Assembly: GCA_030549775.1 (NCBI GenBank)
Contig: CM060173.1
Location: 36,220,110 to 36,284,109 of the forward strand
Length of the DNA stretch: 64,000 bases
Direction: 5' to 3'
Source of the DNA: Tamarix chinensis
Taxonomy: Eukaryota; Streptophyta; Magnoliopsida; Caryophyllales; Tamaricaceae
In this document: one piece after another, positions 22,620 to 36,460 of the stretch
Position numbering within the stretch: the stretch's first letter is position 1
How the letters are laid out: each line of letters begins with the position of its first letter
Position numbers and translations under genes: made by a program
Notes under the pieces: generated by a model
Told to the model about the DNA's origin: nothing
The model's input: only the letters and a program-made list of their open reading frames with translations
Database searches by the model: none

Positions 22620-25600
22620 AGCTTGAATAACTACACCTACCACCATAATGGTCAAATATAGATTTTGTGGGATCCTCTCTACCAAAAGATTCAACTTCTA
22701 CAAGCATGTGATCAATGTATTCTCTATGATGCAGATAGTCTTACGGATGGAAAACAATTTACTATGGGCCTCATTTGTGCTTTTAATATTATAGAGGCTA
22801 GGAAATCCTTATGGTCTTGGCTGATAAAGTAGCTTATGCAATTCACTTCTCCACTATTACTCATGGAGGGATTACAACCTAGTAATGAATATGACTAAGA
22901 AGAGTAGAGGCAGTACCCATTCCCAAAGAGAAATGGGTGAATGTTCTCACATGGTGAATTCCCTAGGTCATGAAGATCTCAAAGGATATGGCTCCTTCCT
23001 AAAATGTTCTAAAAAAAGAACAAATGTAGAGGATGTGGCTTGTAAACTAAACCGAGCTATGGTTAACATAGGATGGCTTAAAACCTTTACCCAATCTTAT
23101 GTTGAGTTCTTGGCACCTTTTCCTATAAGTGTTCATCTAGGTGACTATATTCCGCTCAAGAAACCTTTCAAATTCAATAATTTCCTAGTGAATGATGAGA
23201 ATATCTTAAAGGTTGTCAAGGGTACTGGAAAAATTAGACTTATGGTAATCAACTTCTAGCCATTATAAAGAATTTGAATAAGCTCAAGCTAATTTAAAAA
23301 CCTCTTAACTATGCAAATTATGGATCACTTAGTAGTAAGGTGGAATAAGTAAGGGATCAAATGCACAAAAATTAGCTTATACATTTGCAAGATATGTTTA
23401 ACATAGAACAAAGATAAAAAAAAACTTGGAATGTGAGAACACTTATCACATACTTAACCACTGTGAGGCCTTATTTCTCAAATAGAAGGTAAAAATTCAC
23501 TGGATGGATGTATGGGGCACAAAAAAAATTTCTTTACCCATGTAAAGATCCATCAAAATAGAAATGCCATATCCAAACTAGAGTTGGATAATGGACACAC
23601 AGTGGCTAGCAATGATGACATTAGAATGACTTTCCTTACTTTTTACAAGGAACTTCTTGGCAATAAAAGGAAAGCCACTAGATGTGTTGAAGAACAAGTG
23701 AAGTCCCATGTCCCTCTACTATAAGAAGATCATCAGCATGATCTTTTGACTGTAGTTACTCATCAAGAGTGAAATAAGCAGTATTCTCAATTAAAGATAA
23801 TAAGGCTCTTAGGGTAGATGGTTTTTTTGCTTTATTATTTAAGAAAGCTTGGAATATTATAGGTAATGATGTAGCTACTACTGTCATGCAAATTTTCTCA
23901 ATACACTTCCTACCAAAGAAATTTAATATCACATCCCTCACTCTTATCCCAAAGAAAGAGAATGCTACTAAGGTGATAGATTACAGGTTAATAGCTGTAG
24001 TGTCTTATATAAGGTCATTTCAAAAATTCTAACAAATAAGCTTAAACCTATCATGTCTTATTTGATTGACCAATCCCAAGATTTTTTTGTTAGTGGAAGG
24101 AAGATTGGTGACAATTTCCTCTTAGTAGCTAAATTAGTGAAGAAATTGGATATTAAGAAAGCCTATGACATAGTAATTAAGATTTTATGCAACAAATATT
24201 ACATACTCTTGGTTTTCCCCTACATTTCATTTGGCTGATTCTTATATGTGTGGAACTAGTTTCCTTCTCTCTACTAATTAATGGAAAACTTACCCTACTA
24301 TTAAAAGGAAAAAGATGGCTAAGACAAGGTGTTCCACTCTCCCCCTTTCTTTTTGTCCCACTCACAAAATACTTAATGAGGCAACTTAGACTTATCTGGA
24401 TTAATCCTACCTTTAAAGGTCACCCTCAATGCAGAAAATTAAAGATCAGTAATCTAGCCTTTACTAATGATACACTCCTATTCTATCAGGGTGATTTGAG
24501 ATCTATATAACAAATCATGACAGTCATCAATGATTTTACAAATAGGTCTGGACAAAAATTGAATCCTAAAAAGTGCTTTATATATTTTGGAGGAGTTGAA
24601 AGATAGCTTAAGACCTATATCCTTTGAGTACTTAATTTCTAGGAAGGGAGCTTTCCTTTTACTTACCTGGGGGTTCCTCTCTCTATTTCTTGTATGATCT
24701 GGGCTCAAATGCAAGAACTAATAGCAAAAGTAACCAAGAGAATCTAGTCATGGCATACTCGGTTGTTATACTATGCTGGTCGAGCACAATTAATCAAATC
24801 AGTAATATCAAGCATGCAAATATAGTGGAGTCAAGTGTTCTCTCCTAGAAATTAATACACCAAATTTATAGCTTATGTAGGAGGTTCCTTTAGATATGAA
24901 AGACAAATAGCTCAAGGAAAGTAATGGCGGCATGGGGAATTGTGTGCCTTCTGAAACAGGAAGGTGGATTGGGCCTGGTAGATATGCAGACTTGGAATAA
25001 AGCTACAATGGGGAAACTACTATGGGATATATGGAAAAAGGACACCTTATGGATTAAGTGGTGCATACCATCTATCTATAGGGGACTGATGTGTGACTTA
25101 CAACATGATGAAGAGATGTTTATGGCACCTAAAAAAAATACTCTATCTTAGACCTTTATTTGTCAACCTTTTCTAGAGTATCTTAACTCATCTCATTGAC
25201 AATTCAGAAACTCAATACAATATATACAATACTTATGAAGAATTAAGGCACAAAGCAAACAAAATCTGGTGGTTTTCCTTATTTGGTGCAACATTGCTAC
25301 ACCTAAACATAAATTCCTTGTGTGGCTTGCTATCTAGGGTAGATTATTCACAAAATATAGAATGCAATGCATGGGGATCAACATGGATTTGAGATGTGTC
25401 CCATGCTCCCATACTCATCTATTCTTTGAATGCCATTACAATTGTGAAATTTAGAGCAAGATTCGGGTAGCTTTTGATAGAAGGGACTCGAATGCAACTT
25501 GGTGTAGAGAGATGATGACACTGATAAAGAAGACTCGACAACATAAAGAGAAGAAGAATTTGTTTTGTGCATGTTACAAATTCTAGGATCTTCAACAATT

Positions 25601-25829
25601 GCTCGAGAACCACCCATACGTTGCTGAAGGAAATCAATTTTACCGTTGCTAGTAGGTGTTTCTCACCTAGTAGTGAGTATAGGTTTACCTCATGGAAATT
25701 TGTATTAATGACCTGCTAAAGGTTTGAGGCTAGATCTTTTACTACTTGTAATCTTTATTTATTGTTCATATTGGTGGTTGTAACTTCTTTTTCGGTAGTA
25801 AATACTTCATTACTTGCCAAAAAAAATCC
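22620..25829 (+). pseudogene. Decayed L1-type LINE, ORF2 remnant
   Basis: The order is that of a plant L1 ORF2. The end of the apurinic endonuclease is at about 22990-23200 (KLNRAMVNIGWL, then YVEFLAPFPISVHLGDY). The linker WxxxGxxNTxFFH-like region falls at 23500-23560 and the RT core follows. RT has DIKKAYD-like at about 24150, LGFPLHFIWLIL, then WLRQGVPLSPFLFV at about 24320-24365, and the catalytic box as FTNDTLLFYQGDL near 24460-24500 (FADD reads FTND). A zinc-binding RVT-associated region is at about 25260-25460. It ends with an A-run (25822-25829). There are many stops. ORF1 and the 5' end are missing or unrecognisable. Confidence 0.82.
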
Positions 25830-26588
25830 TTGTTGGGTCGGTCCTCTACTTAAAAGATAGAGAAATTTGTTTTCTTTGATGGCATTGTACTTTTCCTCTT
25901 CCCATTCTTCTTCTATCATTTTGCCTTTATATATGTGATGACATCTTTAACTACTTTGTCACTTTCTATTTCTTCTTTCTCCTTTCTCCTCTTATTTCCC
26001 TCTTGACATTCTATAACTTCTAACTACTAATAAAATATACTAAGAAACTCTTAGTCCACAAAACACTAACAACAATATTATTTTAGGTAAGAAATTAGCA
26101 TATTAACAAGTAAATGGACACTAATTAAAAAACTGAATAATAATTTATATATTTTATGTATTATATAATAACAACAAGGGCAGCAATAATAATAACAACA
26201 ACAACAGCAGCAACTAATAGTTAAAGTTATCTTCGCATATAACATGGAAATGAAAACATTGAATAATTACTAATAGCATCTTTTTATATTCATAATACAT
26301 TACACTTAGGTACCAACATTTATTATCTACTCCTAGTAGCTTTTCATATCTCTAATATTACATAGCACAGGTTTTTAAAATGCAATAGTCAGCTTACTTT
26401 ATTAGTCACATTATTTTTCAACATATTTATTATAGTTTTAACGACATTACAATTTCATATAATATTTGATCTTGAGAACCAAAAGGCCAAAACACCATCT
26501 TTTATCTCTAACGATTAGAGGACTAAAACATCATCTTGATCACAAGAACATAAACGCTAGGAATATGAACTTTAATCTCAATGATTAA
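25830..26588. other. AT-rich spacer with short trinucleotide runs
   Basis: No gene. Contains AAC/AGC/AAT trinucleotide-rich sequence at about 26166-26216. Nothing else is recognised. Confidence 0.4.
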
Positions 26589-26796
26589 TGTTATACCCTA
26601 TTCTAAAATCTTTCAAAATGTGTTTCATTTATTTTCATATAAAAAAAGGTTTTAGTTTTGCAAAATGCTTAAAAAATGGGTGAATATTTGAATTTTAGGA
26701 TATTCAATCAAATGGTCAGCAAAAAAGTAATCTACTAGTTTGTATAGGAACCTAAGTGATACTCCTAGAAGTTCCAAGCAATTGGTAGCAGGAAAC
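26589..26796 (+). repeat. Possible truncated Tekay-like LTR head
   Basis: Begins tgttataccctattctaaaatc, resembling the TGTAATACCCC-aaaattc start of the element A LTR, and is cut after about 200 bp where a minus-strand LTR tail begins. Short and diverged. Confidence 0.35.
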
Positions 26797-28427
26797 TATA
26801 ACATCCTCATTTTTCAAAACCAATTCATTAGAGAAATAAGGAAATATATATATTAAAGCTAAAGACGATGATGGTATTACTGCCACATCTAGTGTAAACA
26901 AATACTACTATTCTATTTACACCAGCTACTAAGGCTAGTTTAAATAAGAAAATACATCAAACTTTTATTAACATAAAAATGGAAATAATAATGTCTAATA
27001 AACTCCACATAACCTACTAAATGTAAAATATTAATGAAATATTTAATACAACCAAAATCTATGAAAGTAGTTATTAGCGATAAATAGAACTTTAAAAATC
27101 ACAACCACTCTCATTCTTCCTTACCGTACATGCTATCAACACCTTGAATATGATCATTCTCAATCTACACTAGGTTATCTACTCTCCATGTACATCATAG
27201 ATCATTATAGCCCCATTTAAAATAAGTAAAAAGTTAGTGAGGGAAACCACTAAGTAACATGTAAATACAAAGGAATATTATATAGAACTACACACACACA
27301 CACAATGAACCATATAAGAGAACCAGATGAGAATAAATGAAACATCAAATAATTAATCTATACTTTAGGTAATCCCAACCTTAAGTTATTTAAGTGGGTA
27401 AACCAACTAAGGGAAAACATTGCAAATCAAAGTTCAAAGACCTACCACCAACCACATGAGGATTATAAATCACACCTAGGCCATCCTAGAGGAATAGTCT
27501 AAAGGGGATAAAAAATTCTAAAGACCTACCTCCTCAATTATTTTGTCTTAAGTGTGAGCACCTCCTAATAGGGTTTGAAGAAGCATACAGATCATACAAC
27601 GATCCTCAATAAGATAGAATTGATAGATAAATAAATATCCAAAACAGAAAGAAAAAGGTATCGTTGATCCCCAACTTTTAGAGAGGTTAATCATGAAGGA
27701 ACCAGATCCCACTTGTTCCACTTAAAGTATTAATGTTTTATTAAGGTGATTACATAATGCACATAATAAACTATTCTTCATTAATTATCTTTCTTTTATT
27801 GTCAACTTTCTAAACATAGAAACTTTCTAAAAAGGAAACCCTTCAAATTTGTAATTTTTAAAAAATAGAAAGGCCTTACTAGGATAACCACTATTCAAAT
27901 CCAACTCAAATATTACACCAAAATCTCAAAACCACACGTAGATTAAAATATCACGCTCAAATAACCTTGGTCAAACATTAATGCTTAGTGTTAATATAAC
28001 CACCAAAACTTAAGCATTGGTAAAGCCAACGTAACATGCTAAAAATTCAATTTATTAAGTTATATTAATTTTTTAGACTTGACCAATCCTTGCTATAAAC
28101 CTATTAATTTTTATTATACAAATCAAAATGAAAATCTAATAATTTGATATATTATATGATGGGTAAATTCTTATTAGTAAATTCAGTGTGGTTTTTACAA
28201 AGTTGAAACCAAATCAAAACTACCACAAATTTAATATAAAATCATATTTTCTCAGGCTAATCACATTATATATCATGATACTTAAAATATAGTCATAAGG
28301 TTGTATAATCTTATATAATAAATAAGAATCCATAATTTATAAACAACATATTTGACACACATGTGATATATGTATATATGTTTTAAAAATAAGGTTACCA
28401 ATTGTAGAATCTTTGTATGTAGGCTAT
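26797..28427 (-). repeat. Old Tekay-like LTR tail on minus
   Basis: Starts tataacatcctcatttt and soon reads ggtattactgccaca, then ctaaggctag, matching the reverse complement of the element A LTR tail (tgtaacacccccaaattt, then ggtattaccgccacacttagt, then gctaaggctaaatc). The rest is AT-rich and diverged. The LINE at 28449-33227 seems to have landed in it. The distal end is not identified. Confidence 0.55.
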
Positions 28428-28448
28428 AATATCTTCAAGCATCAATAT
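28428..28448 (+). repeat. Target-site duplication of LINE 2, left copy
   Basis: aatatcttcaagcatcaatat here against aatatctaaagcatcaatat at 33228-33247: the same sequence with one base lost and one mismatch. Confidence 0.8.
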
Positions 28449-28819
28449 GTTTTTTTGGTAAGTAATTAGAAATTTCATTAGTTACCAAAAGGGTAGAATG
28501 TATAGCAAAGAGACTAAGATTTTACAAAAGAAACTAGACCAATCTATCAAGACTATCTAATAAAACACCACACTTAGCCTTATTCCTAGATGAGGAAAGG
28601 TTAATGAAAATTTGGAGGATAATTTCTCGAGCCACTTTCTTCACATAAGGGACCTTAGCTTGGAAGATGGCTTGGTTTCGAGAGTGCTAAATCATGTAGA
28701 TAATAGCAGCAATCATCATTCTCATAATATCTTGCTCTTCTCTTCTATAATTTTTCCTTTGGACTATCCAGGATTAAAGATGATCCCAATCAGTGAAAGG
28801 AGTACAAATACCTAGCTAA

Positions 28820-31800
28820 TTACACATGGTGTGCCAAAGATCTCTAGAAAAAGGGCAAAGAATAAAAAGATAAGTCCAATGTTCCTGCTTTAGGGAACAA
28901 ATACCACAACTTATCTCATTAGTAACTCCCCATTTCCCAAGTCTAGCTCGAGTAAGAAGTGCCTTCCTACATAGAAGCCGGTGAATGATTTTATGTCTTG
29001 GAAGACCAAAATGATTTCACACATGCTTGTACCACGACTTGACATCCCCTCTCAATCAAATCATGTCGTATACTTTTCTAGTTTTATAGATCTCTTTAGT
29101 TGGAATACACCCCTACTAGATTAAATTAAGTAAACCATCTCTAAGAAGAAGAACTCTTTTAAAATTCCAAGAATGTTGAGGTTTACATGGCACCTAACTC
29201 AACCTTACACCCTTGATATAATAGCCATGCACCCATTTAATCCAAAGGATCTCCTCACTATACATCATCTACCATAATCTCTTCCTCATAGCTGTAATAT
29301 TCTAATAATAAATGTTTTTCAGACCCAAACCCCCTTCTTTAATAGGAAGGCAGATCTACTACCAGGATACTAAAGCCTTATGAGATTTAGAATTAAGGCT
29401 AATCCAAAAGAATCTCCTACAAATATCCTCAACACGAGCAATAACATTTTTTGGGAGAATAAAAACTTGGGACCAGAAGTTATGTATACTAAAACGCACA
29501 TACTTGATAAGTTGGATTCTACCAGCATAACTTAGATGCTTTGTGGTCTAGAGAAGGATTATAGCTAAGAGTTTATCAATTAATGGTTGAAAATGGGAGA
29601 TCCCCAACCGAGCAAAAAAAAGGGGCTCACCAAGATTCCTAAAAGGAAAAGTACCTTCTTCACATTTGAGTATCCCCAAAATCTGAGATTTAACATTAGT
29701 AGGAACCCCAGCCATATAAACCAAGCTCTTAGAAGGATTTGCTTTCAATCTAGAACATTTAGCAAAATCATCCAACTTCTGATTAAGTAACATGGCCAAG
29801 TGAACATCCCCTCTTATAAATAGAAGAAAATCATCAGCAAAACACAGATCAATGATCTTAAAATTTTTGTAGCCATGATGACTAATAAACCTATCATCAT
29901 TCCAAAGCTAGTGTAGGTCCCTATGTAGGTATTCCATATCAATCAATAATAGATAAGGAGATAAAGGATCACCCTGCTAAGACCTCTCTTACAATCAAAA
30001 GGATAAGTCAAAGATCCATTCACATTGAATGAAACTTTGATAGAGGAAACATTAGCCATAATCAAATGAGTGAAATGATAAGGGAAACCCAAAGTAAGAA
30101 GGATTTGCTGTAAAAAAGGCCATTCAAGGGAATCATATTCTTTTTGAATATCCACTTTAATCATCATTCTAGGAGATACAACCTTCCTTTGGTAGTGCTT
30201 AACCAATTTAGTGGCCATAAGAACATAATCGCCTAAATTTCTCCCTTTTACAAAAGCAGCTTGAGAGTCCCCAACAATGTAATACATAACATTCTACAAT
30301 CTATTAGCCAACACTTTGAATAAAATTTTATAGAAAACATTACAACAGGCAATAGACCTATACTCTTGGACTTTAGTGGCACCACTAATTTTAGGAATTA
30401 GAGTGATTGCATTATTATCAACCTACCTTAAGGGCTTAATAGAGTACTAAAATTTAGAAAAAGCTTCAACAATATCTTTACCAACAATAGACTAGGTTTG
30501 TTTATAAAAGAATGGATTAAAACCATCTAGCCCAGGGGATTTCAAGTTTCCTATAGAAAGAATAACTCTTTTTACCTGTTTAGTAGTTGGACAGGTTAGC
30601 AAAATATGTCTCTGATCAGTGGTTAGAGTGGCCCTTAATGATAGGTTGGCATGTTGATATAATTGAGCTCAGTATTAGTAGAACCAAAAAGTTTCTCATA
30701 GAACCCTACAATCTCAGCCTTAATCTCAGCTTCATCTATAAGAAGTTTATTTTGATCATTTACTAGCTTGATGGTTCTATTCTTAGATCTTCTCCCCTGC
30801 AAACTAGCATAGAAATATTTGTCGTTGCAATCCTTTAATTTGACGTACTTAATATGAGACTTTTGCTGTAGGAAGATTTCTTCATCTCTTCATTTTTCTC
30901 CTACTCTAACCGAGCCAACCTTTCAAGTGTGATAATGTCTTGATCAAATGGATGATGACTCAAGACATTTACCTTATCCTTCTAGACCTGATAAGCTTTA
31001 GCAAGTTCATGAAAAATATTCCCACACTGATTATCATTGAAATTCTTCAATTCATGCTTTAATAATCTAAGCTTACTCATAAACTAATAAGATTAGTACC
31101 CTCAACTCACAAGGTCCATAAAACCCTCCTTCTCTCTCAATAGATTCAGGAATTTGAAGGGTTTAGAACCCAAAGTATGCAACACATTCAAATGAATAAC
31201 CAAAGCATCATGATCAAATGCAGGGTTTTGTACAATATGAATTTTAGTTGTAGGAAATATATCCAAATAGTCATTATTTCCCAGCCCTCTATCCAACCGA
31301 CAACAAATTCTAGAACCTTGCTCTTAATTATTGGTCCAAGTAAACCTGGACCCAATAGTAAGTAAATCACCAAGGACACTAGTTAAAATCAAGCACATCT
31401 TGGGCATCAACAATACCACCAATCTTTTCATAAGTTGCAATTACCATATTAAAATCACCAATAGCTAACCAGGGAAATGTCTGGTTAGTAATCCTATTCA
31501 TCTAAACCCATAATTCACATCTCAAAACACCAGTATTATAGGCATAAATGATAGTAATCTAAAATTTCTTTTGAGAGATCAGACAAGAAGCAAGATAATG
31601 AATCCCCTAGGTAGTTTTTTCAACATTGTGGATCTTATATAAAGAATCATCCCATGAGAGTTCGATTCTACCTTTGTGATTATGATCATAGTTATTCTCC
31701 CATTTCCAATTGAAACCTAACTTGTGGATAATATGGTTAGCCTTGTCCTTCTTAACTCTAGTTTCTAAAAGCCCCATCATACCAATTCTTTGATTGATCA

Positions 31801-31880
31801 CAAGGTTTTTTGCAACCCTATGCTTGAGGGTTTTGTTAAACCCTCTAATATTCTAAATAGAAATAATCATATGGAAGGGG
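28820..31880 (-). pseudogene. LINE 2 ORF2 (endonuclease, RT) remnant
   Basis: The endonuclease N-terminus reads NIRGFNKP-like at about 31850, then MMGLLETRVKK at about 31780, then WLAIGDFNMV near 31470-31440 (the GDFN box). RT runs from about 30620: QAAFVKGRNLGD near 30260-30225, KVDIQKEYDSLEW near 30165-30125 (family: KVDIRKAYDS), LGFPYHFTHLIM near 30095, and the catalytic box LCFADDFLLFIRGDVH near 29860-29805, here with both Asp residues intact. The zinc-binding segment is at about 29000-28850 (CRKALLTRARLGKWG, then C-x2-C and H). Several stops and frameshifts are present. Confidence 0.82.
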
Positions 31881-31949
31881 AGATACAAACTCCACCACCC
31901 CTATCCACCCCTCCTGCTTTTAGTCTCTTAATTATACTCCTATGGATAG

Positions 31950-33153
31950 GAGAGCCAAATTCAGTAGAAAACAGATGAGACGTATTACCTCCCTAAATAA
32001 CTACCTCCTTTCCTTTATTTAACAACATTTGTCTTATAGGAAGATTCTTTACAACCTTAGAGTTATGAGAACTATCTAGATCTAAATCAGGTCCCTAGGG
32101 GGTCTTAGGAATCTTAGGGATTAGGTTATTACTAGTTTCTGCTGGAGGTATTTGTTCATTGATAGTCACAAGCTTAACTCTCCAAATTTGAGCTTTAGCG
32201 CCCTTTTATCCAACCCTTCCTATAATTTGAGTAGAATAATGCCCCATAATGTCATAGAAAGAACATAATTTTGGTCTCCATTCATAAGAAACTCTCTCTT
32301 GAAATTCCTTCCCTCTAGGCAATAAAACAGTGATGCATTCAAGGAGAGGATGCTAATATCAATTTCAATGAGCACTCTCGGGAAGGAGACTCTTCCCTTC
32401 TATGCTGTAAGTATCAGCACAAACAAGTTACCCTAACAAACTACCCAATCTGCTTAAACTATCATCATACCACAGATGTAAAGGAAGTCCAGGGAAGATC
32501 ACCCACAAAAGCATGATCCTCTATTCCTTAGTAGACATTGATACTTCAGAGGTCCATTTCCTTAGTAGCATTGGCTTAATCCCAAAACTCCAAAAAGGTC
32601 TATTTAGGAATTGGTACTTATCATCCTGAGAAGAAAATTTATAAACAAATAACCCTTGATCATGCGTATACCCCTTAGGCAACACATGAAGGAAGTTCTA
32701 TTTTTCTTTAACAAACTAAATTATCTGGTAGTGACTAGGTTGAATCCTTACCACCATCCCAACCAATGAGTTCTCCCACCATTTAATTTCTTTGGTAAAT
32801 ATGTCATCTTGGATCATATCTTTGTTTGATCCATCAACAACAAGAGGTGAGCTATATTTTAGAGTCATTCCTTTTTTAGGTCTTCTATTATTCACCCAAA
32901 TCGGGGCAATGGGATTATCTATGATAGAGCAATTGTGATTCGGGAAATTATTAGCCATCGGAAGATCAAAATTATATATGTTCAAAATTAGGGACAGATT
33001 ATCAGAATTCAATTTGCTTGAAAGAAAACCCCCTTTGATACTAGACTCTTCAATCTCAACTCCTACTAAAATTGAAGATGATCTATTATTCTCTTCTTTC
33101 GAAGTAAGAGCCGCCTTGTGCTTGGTAGTTTTCTTCTTCACCATATTCACCAA
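31950..33153 (-). pseudogene. LINE 2 ORF1 (DUF4283-type nucleic-acid-binding protein)
   Basis: The first ATG is at 33153 (MVNMVKKKTTKHK; a second ATG at 33144 is equally plausible). The first 145 codons are open, then stops interrupt. Downstream residues fit the DUF4283 pattern of plant LINE ORF1: WWENSLVGMVV near 32790-32755, GLFVYKFSS near 32670, RPFWSFGIKPMLLRKWT near 32610-32560, then ARVLVEID-like residues near 32390 and a degraded zinc-knuckle region. In the family this protein binds the element RNA and accompanies ORF2. Confidence 0.75.
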
Positions 33154-33247
33154 GTAGAAAGATCAGGGAATGAGAAGCTCCTGAGGAGCATTCATTCAAA
33201 GCTTTCAACCATATTATTTCTTTACACAATATCTAAAGCATCAATAT

Positions 33248-34951
33248 TGATCCTATGACACCAAAATAACTTTAGGAGTTTATGATATTTAGAGAAGACT
33301 TATTTCTTAAAATCAAAGAGAAAGGAAAAAGAAGAAATATTTGATCTTAAATGTATAATATTGATGAGAGATGAAGATCTTGACTATTTAATTGAATATC
33401 TTGAGGAATTGGTTGAAGATGTAAAGAATATTAGTGGGAGATATCAGATCTATAACATAATCCACTACACAAATGGGAAAAGAAAAAGGTGGGTTTGACT
33501 CTTAAGGTTTATTATGGGCTTATGTAAGATTTTAGGAAAGAAAAATGTAACAAAATTACATAAGTATGGTATCACTTTCATTCATTAATATCCTCCACTA
33601 AGTTTCATTTAGATATTGTAAAAAATAAAAAAAAAACACTATAAATTTTGAATTTATCTTTCCAAAAAAAAATCAAATTTCATTATCAAATGAAAATGTT
33701 ATGGAAAATTATCAAATGTTAGTCTACTTATCTATGAATTTGGACAAACTAGATAAAGAAAGATAAGTCATATAATATTATTTAGGATATTTAGTTGATA
33801 CTAATTACTTATAATGAGGAATAAATGAAAATATACAATTTTATTACATTTAACAATGGAAAAAATCTCTCTCCAAAATATCTAAACTAACTACAAAATT
33901 AATGTAAAATTATATTATATGAATATGCAAATAAACCTCCAAATCAACAAATTAATCTCACTAACTATGTAATTAGAAAAATTTATTTTAAATAAAAATA
34001 ATATATGAAACACTACATCACTCATAAGGTAGAAATCTTATCACTTTAATTACTTACTCTAATTTTTCACAAAAATTATTTGCTTATGAAATTCCCATTT
34101 TACATTATTATTATTTTATACCAAATAATGGTTTAAAATAGCTATTTAAATTGTAGAAAAGGTACAAATAATAAAATAATAAATTTAAAATATTTCAACA
34201 TTTTTTCATGAGATTACCCATTTTATAAAAATACTAACTTTCAGATGAAAAAAAGCATTCTAAAAGTAATATTTTTTTATTATTAAACTTCTAAAGCTTA
34301 CAAGAGAGTTTCTCCTTAACATTAAAATGAATAAAATAACATAAATATAATAAAATTTTAATTCTAATTATTAATTATTACACCCTCATAAAAAATTCAA
34401 AACAATGACCACTAAAAGAATAAATAATTAGATTTGAAATTAAGGGCTTTTATAAAAACCATTTAGCTAGTGAAACTAGTCGACTAGTATTTATGAATGA
34501 GCCAACTTGTTCTATTGTAGCTTTCATATTCTTTTAGGATTTCATTTTGATTATTTCTCAAATGATAGCACGAACTATAAATAATGTCTCTTTTTGATAA
34601 TAAGATTATTTTAGTGCCTTGAGATTATTTTCATATTATTTAAATCATTATATGACTTTATTTTGTGAAAAATCTCCCAAAAGCACTTTGTGATGTACCT
34701 CTTTTCACCTACTTTCTCTCCCTCACACACACCCCTTGTTCTACATTAATCTAATCTTACCCCTAAACTAGGTCCTAAAACCTTCCATATCTCCTATGAT
34801 TCATCATTTGATTCTTTAGATTGTTATGCTTAACACCCCACTCTTACTTTTGCAAGTTAGCTCTTCACAATGTTTACTCCTTCTCTTTGTCAGCTATGAA
34901 GGGCACCATAAGTTACCTTTCTTATTCATTTCCCTCCCAACATACTAATAC
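33248..34951. other. AT-rich stretch, probably decayed LTR sequence
   Basis: No gene is recognised. It continues to the right of the LINE 2 duplication and is presumably the other part of the sequence LINE 2 inserted into. Homopolymer and AT-rich runs predominate; there is no clear LTR end. Confidence 0.35.
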
Positions 34952-36460
34952 TATAATGCCCCCATTTTAACTTTTACAAAATTTCATTTAAAATAATAAA
35001 AATGTGGAAGCAAAATAAGAATAGGGAATGTTACTCTAATACCTAATATAATACGGATATCCATCATCTATCTTATGCTAGGTGGAAGACTAAAATCCTA
35101 TCCAATAAAAATATAAAACAACATCTAAAACAAATCATCAAATGCAAAACATCATTGATAGAGTCTATGGAAAATCTGTGTTTCAACATCTTAATCAAAT
35201 AACAAATATATAAATGTCCTTTTACAACACCAAATAAAATTTCAACACAAATTCTTGAAACCATAAAATATTTAAAATAATTGTAGAAGTACTCAAAGGA
35301 CAAACTCTGAGTAGCTTCAACTTTCAGCCCAAGTTAAAATGACATTGAAACTCAAGCAAAATTACCTACACATACACATCTAAACAAGTGTAGTATCAGT
35401 GCAATGATATACTACATAAACAACCCGATTTATAGTAATAAAATGAACACATAGATTCACACATACTTAGCATAATTCATAAAATATGAATGACATACTC
35501 TCATATGAAATCATGGAAAATAGAAGAACAAAATATGTAAAAAATAAGATTAGTTAGATAACATGATCTAAGATCAATGCATATCCTATAGAAAAGCATA
35601 GAATATTAACAAAGCATGAATTCACAAACGAACATGTTGTAGTGGATATATACCATTATGGTATAATGTCATGGAAGATAATGAAATTCATGAATTGAAG
35701 TTGGATTTTGTTACAGGATCATGTGAAACCTCATGGCATAATATACATATTGAGATATAGATAATAAAAAGGTTCACACAAGAACATGATATGACATAAG
35801 AATAGAAGAACTGACTATAATAGAAGATCATGACACACTCACTTAATCCATTTTAGTTCATAGAACCACTTATTGATCAATTCCATCAATAGATATTACA
35901 CTATAAATTCCAATGAACATTATTACTTATTTCATAATATATATTATCATAGTTCACTTGATTCACTTATTAAACTCATTTCATTTATCCATTTTATTAT
36001 TCACATCTAGGGTATGATGGCTAAGGAACCCACATAAACATGTCACCTATAGCTTTGCAACTATGGCAAACACCATGAATTATAGCTCGGCAATTATGGT
36101 TATCACAACCACTCAAGACACCCTAACTTTTAAGTATTAACACCCCCTTATAGGACTTATAGGTAACCTATAGAGTAGAGTGAGGGGCCTTTTTGTTAAA
36201 CTATTGGTGAAATACATACGAAATTATAAGGAAGGCATCCATCGCATGATCCTACCTCGAAGGCCATCTTAAGGCTACTTAAGGTGGACTATATACAACC
36301 ACCAGTCATGATCACAATTGTGACATATAACACAATTTTCATAGATGGACTGAAACCACAAGCTATGACCACTATGGTGACCAATATAGTACAATTCCTA
36401 TAATTCATTCCTTTCATTTATTACTTAAATTATTTGCCACTTCTTTTTTTTTTATTATCT
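34952..36460 (-). repeat. Old Tekay-like LTR tail on minus
   Basis: Starts tataatgcccccattttaac, the reverse-complement form of a Tekay LTR end, followed by a diverged tail. On minus, about 36190-36130 reads cactctactctatagg-ttacctata, shared with 18065-18090 of the solo LTR (ctactctactctatagttgacctat). Repeated units with ctatag-caactatgg and gctcggcaattatgg near 36045-36105 form short inverted repeats, analogous to the hairpin units of the element A LTR. The 5' end of the LTR is not identified. Confidence 0.6.

Larger units (their letters stand above)
28449..33227 (-). mobile_element. Full-length, decayed L1-type LINE (LINE 2)
   Basis: This 4.78-kb element lies on minus, bracketed by a roughly 20-bp duplication. 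The 3' end (28450 side) carries an A-run; the 5' end at 33227 gives a leader of about 75 bp before the first ORF1 ATG. ORF1 precedes ORF2, and ORF2 contains endonuclease, RT and a C-terminal zinc-binding region in the standard order. Both ORFs contain several stops and frameshifts, so the copy is dead. Its RT and zinc region resemble the LINE at 22620-25829, probably the same broad L1 lineage. Confidence 0.85.
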
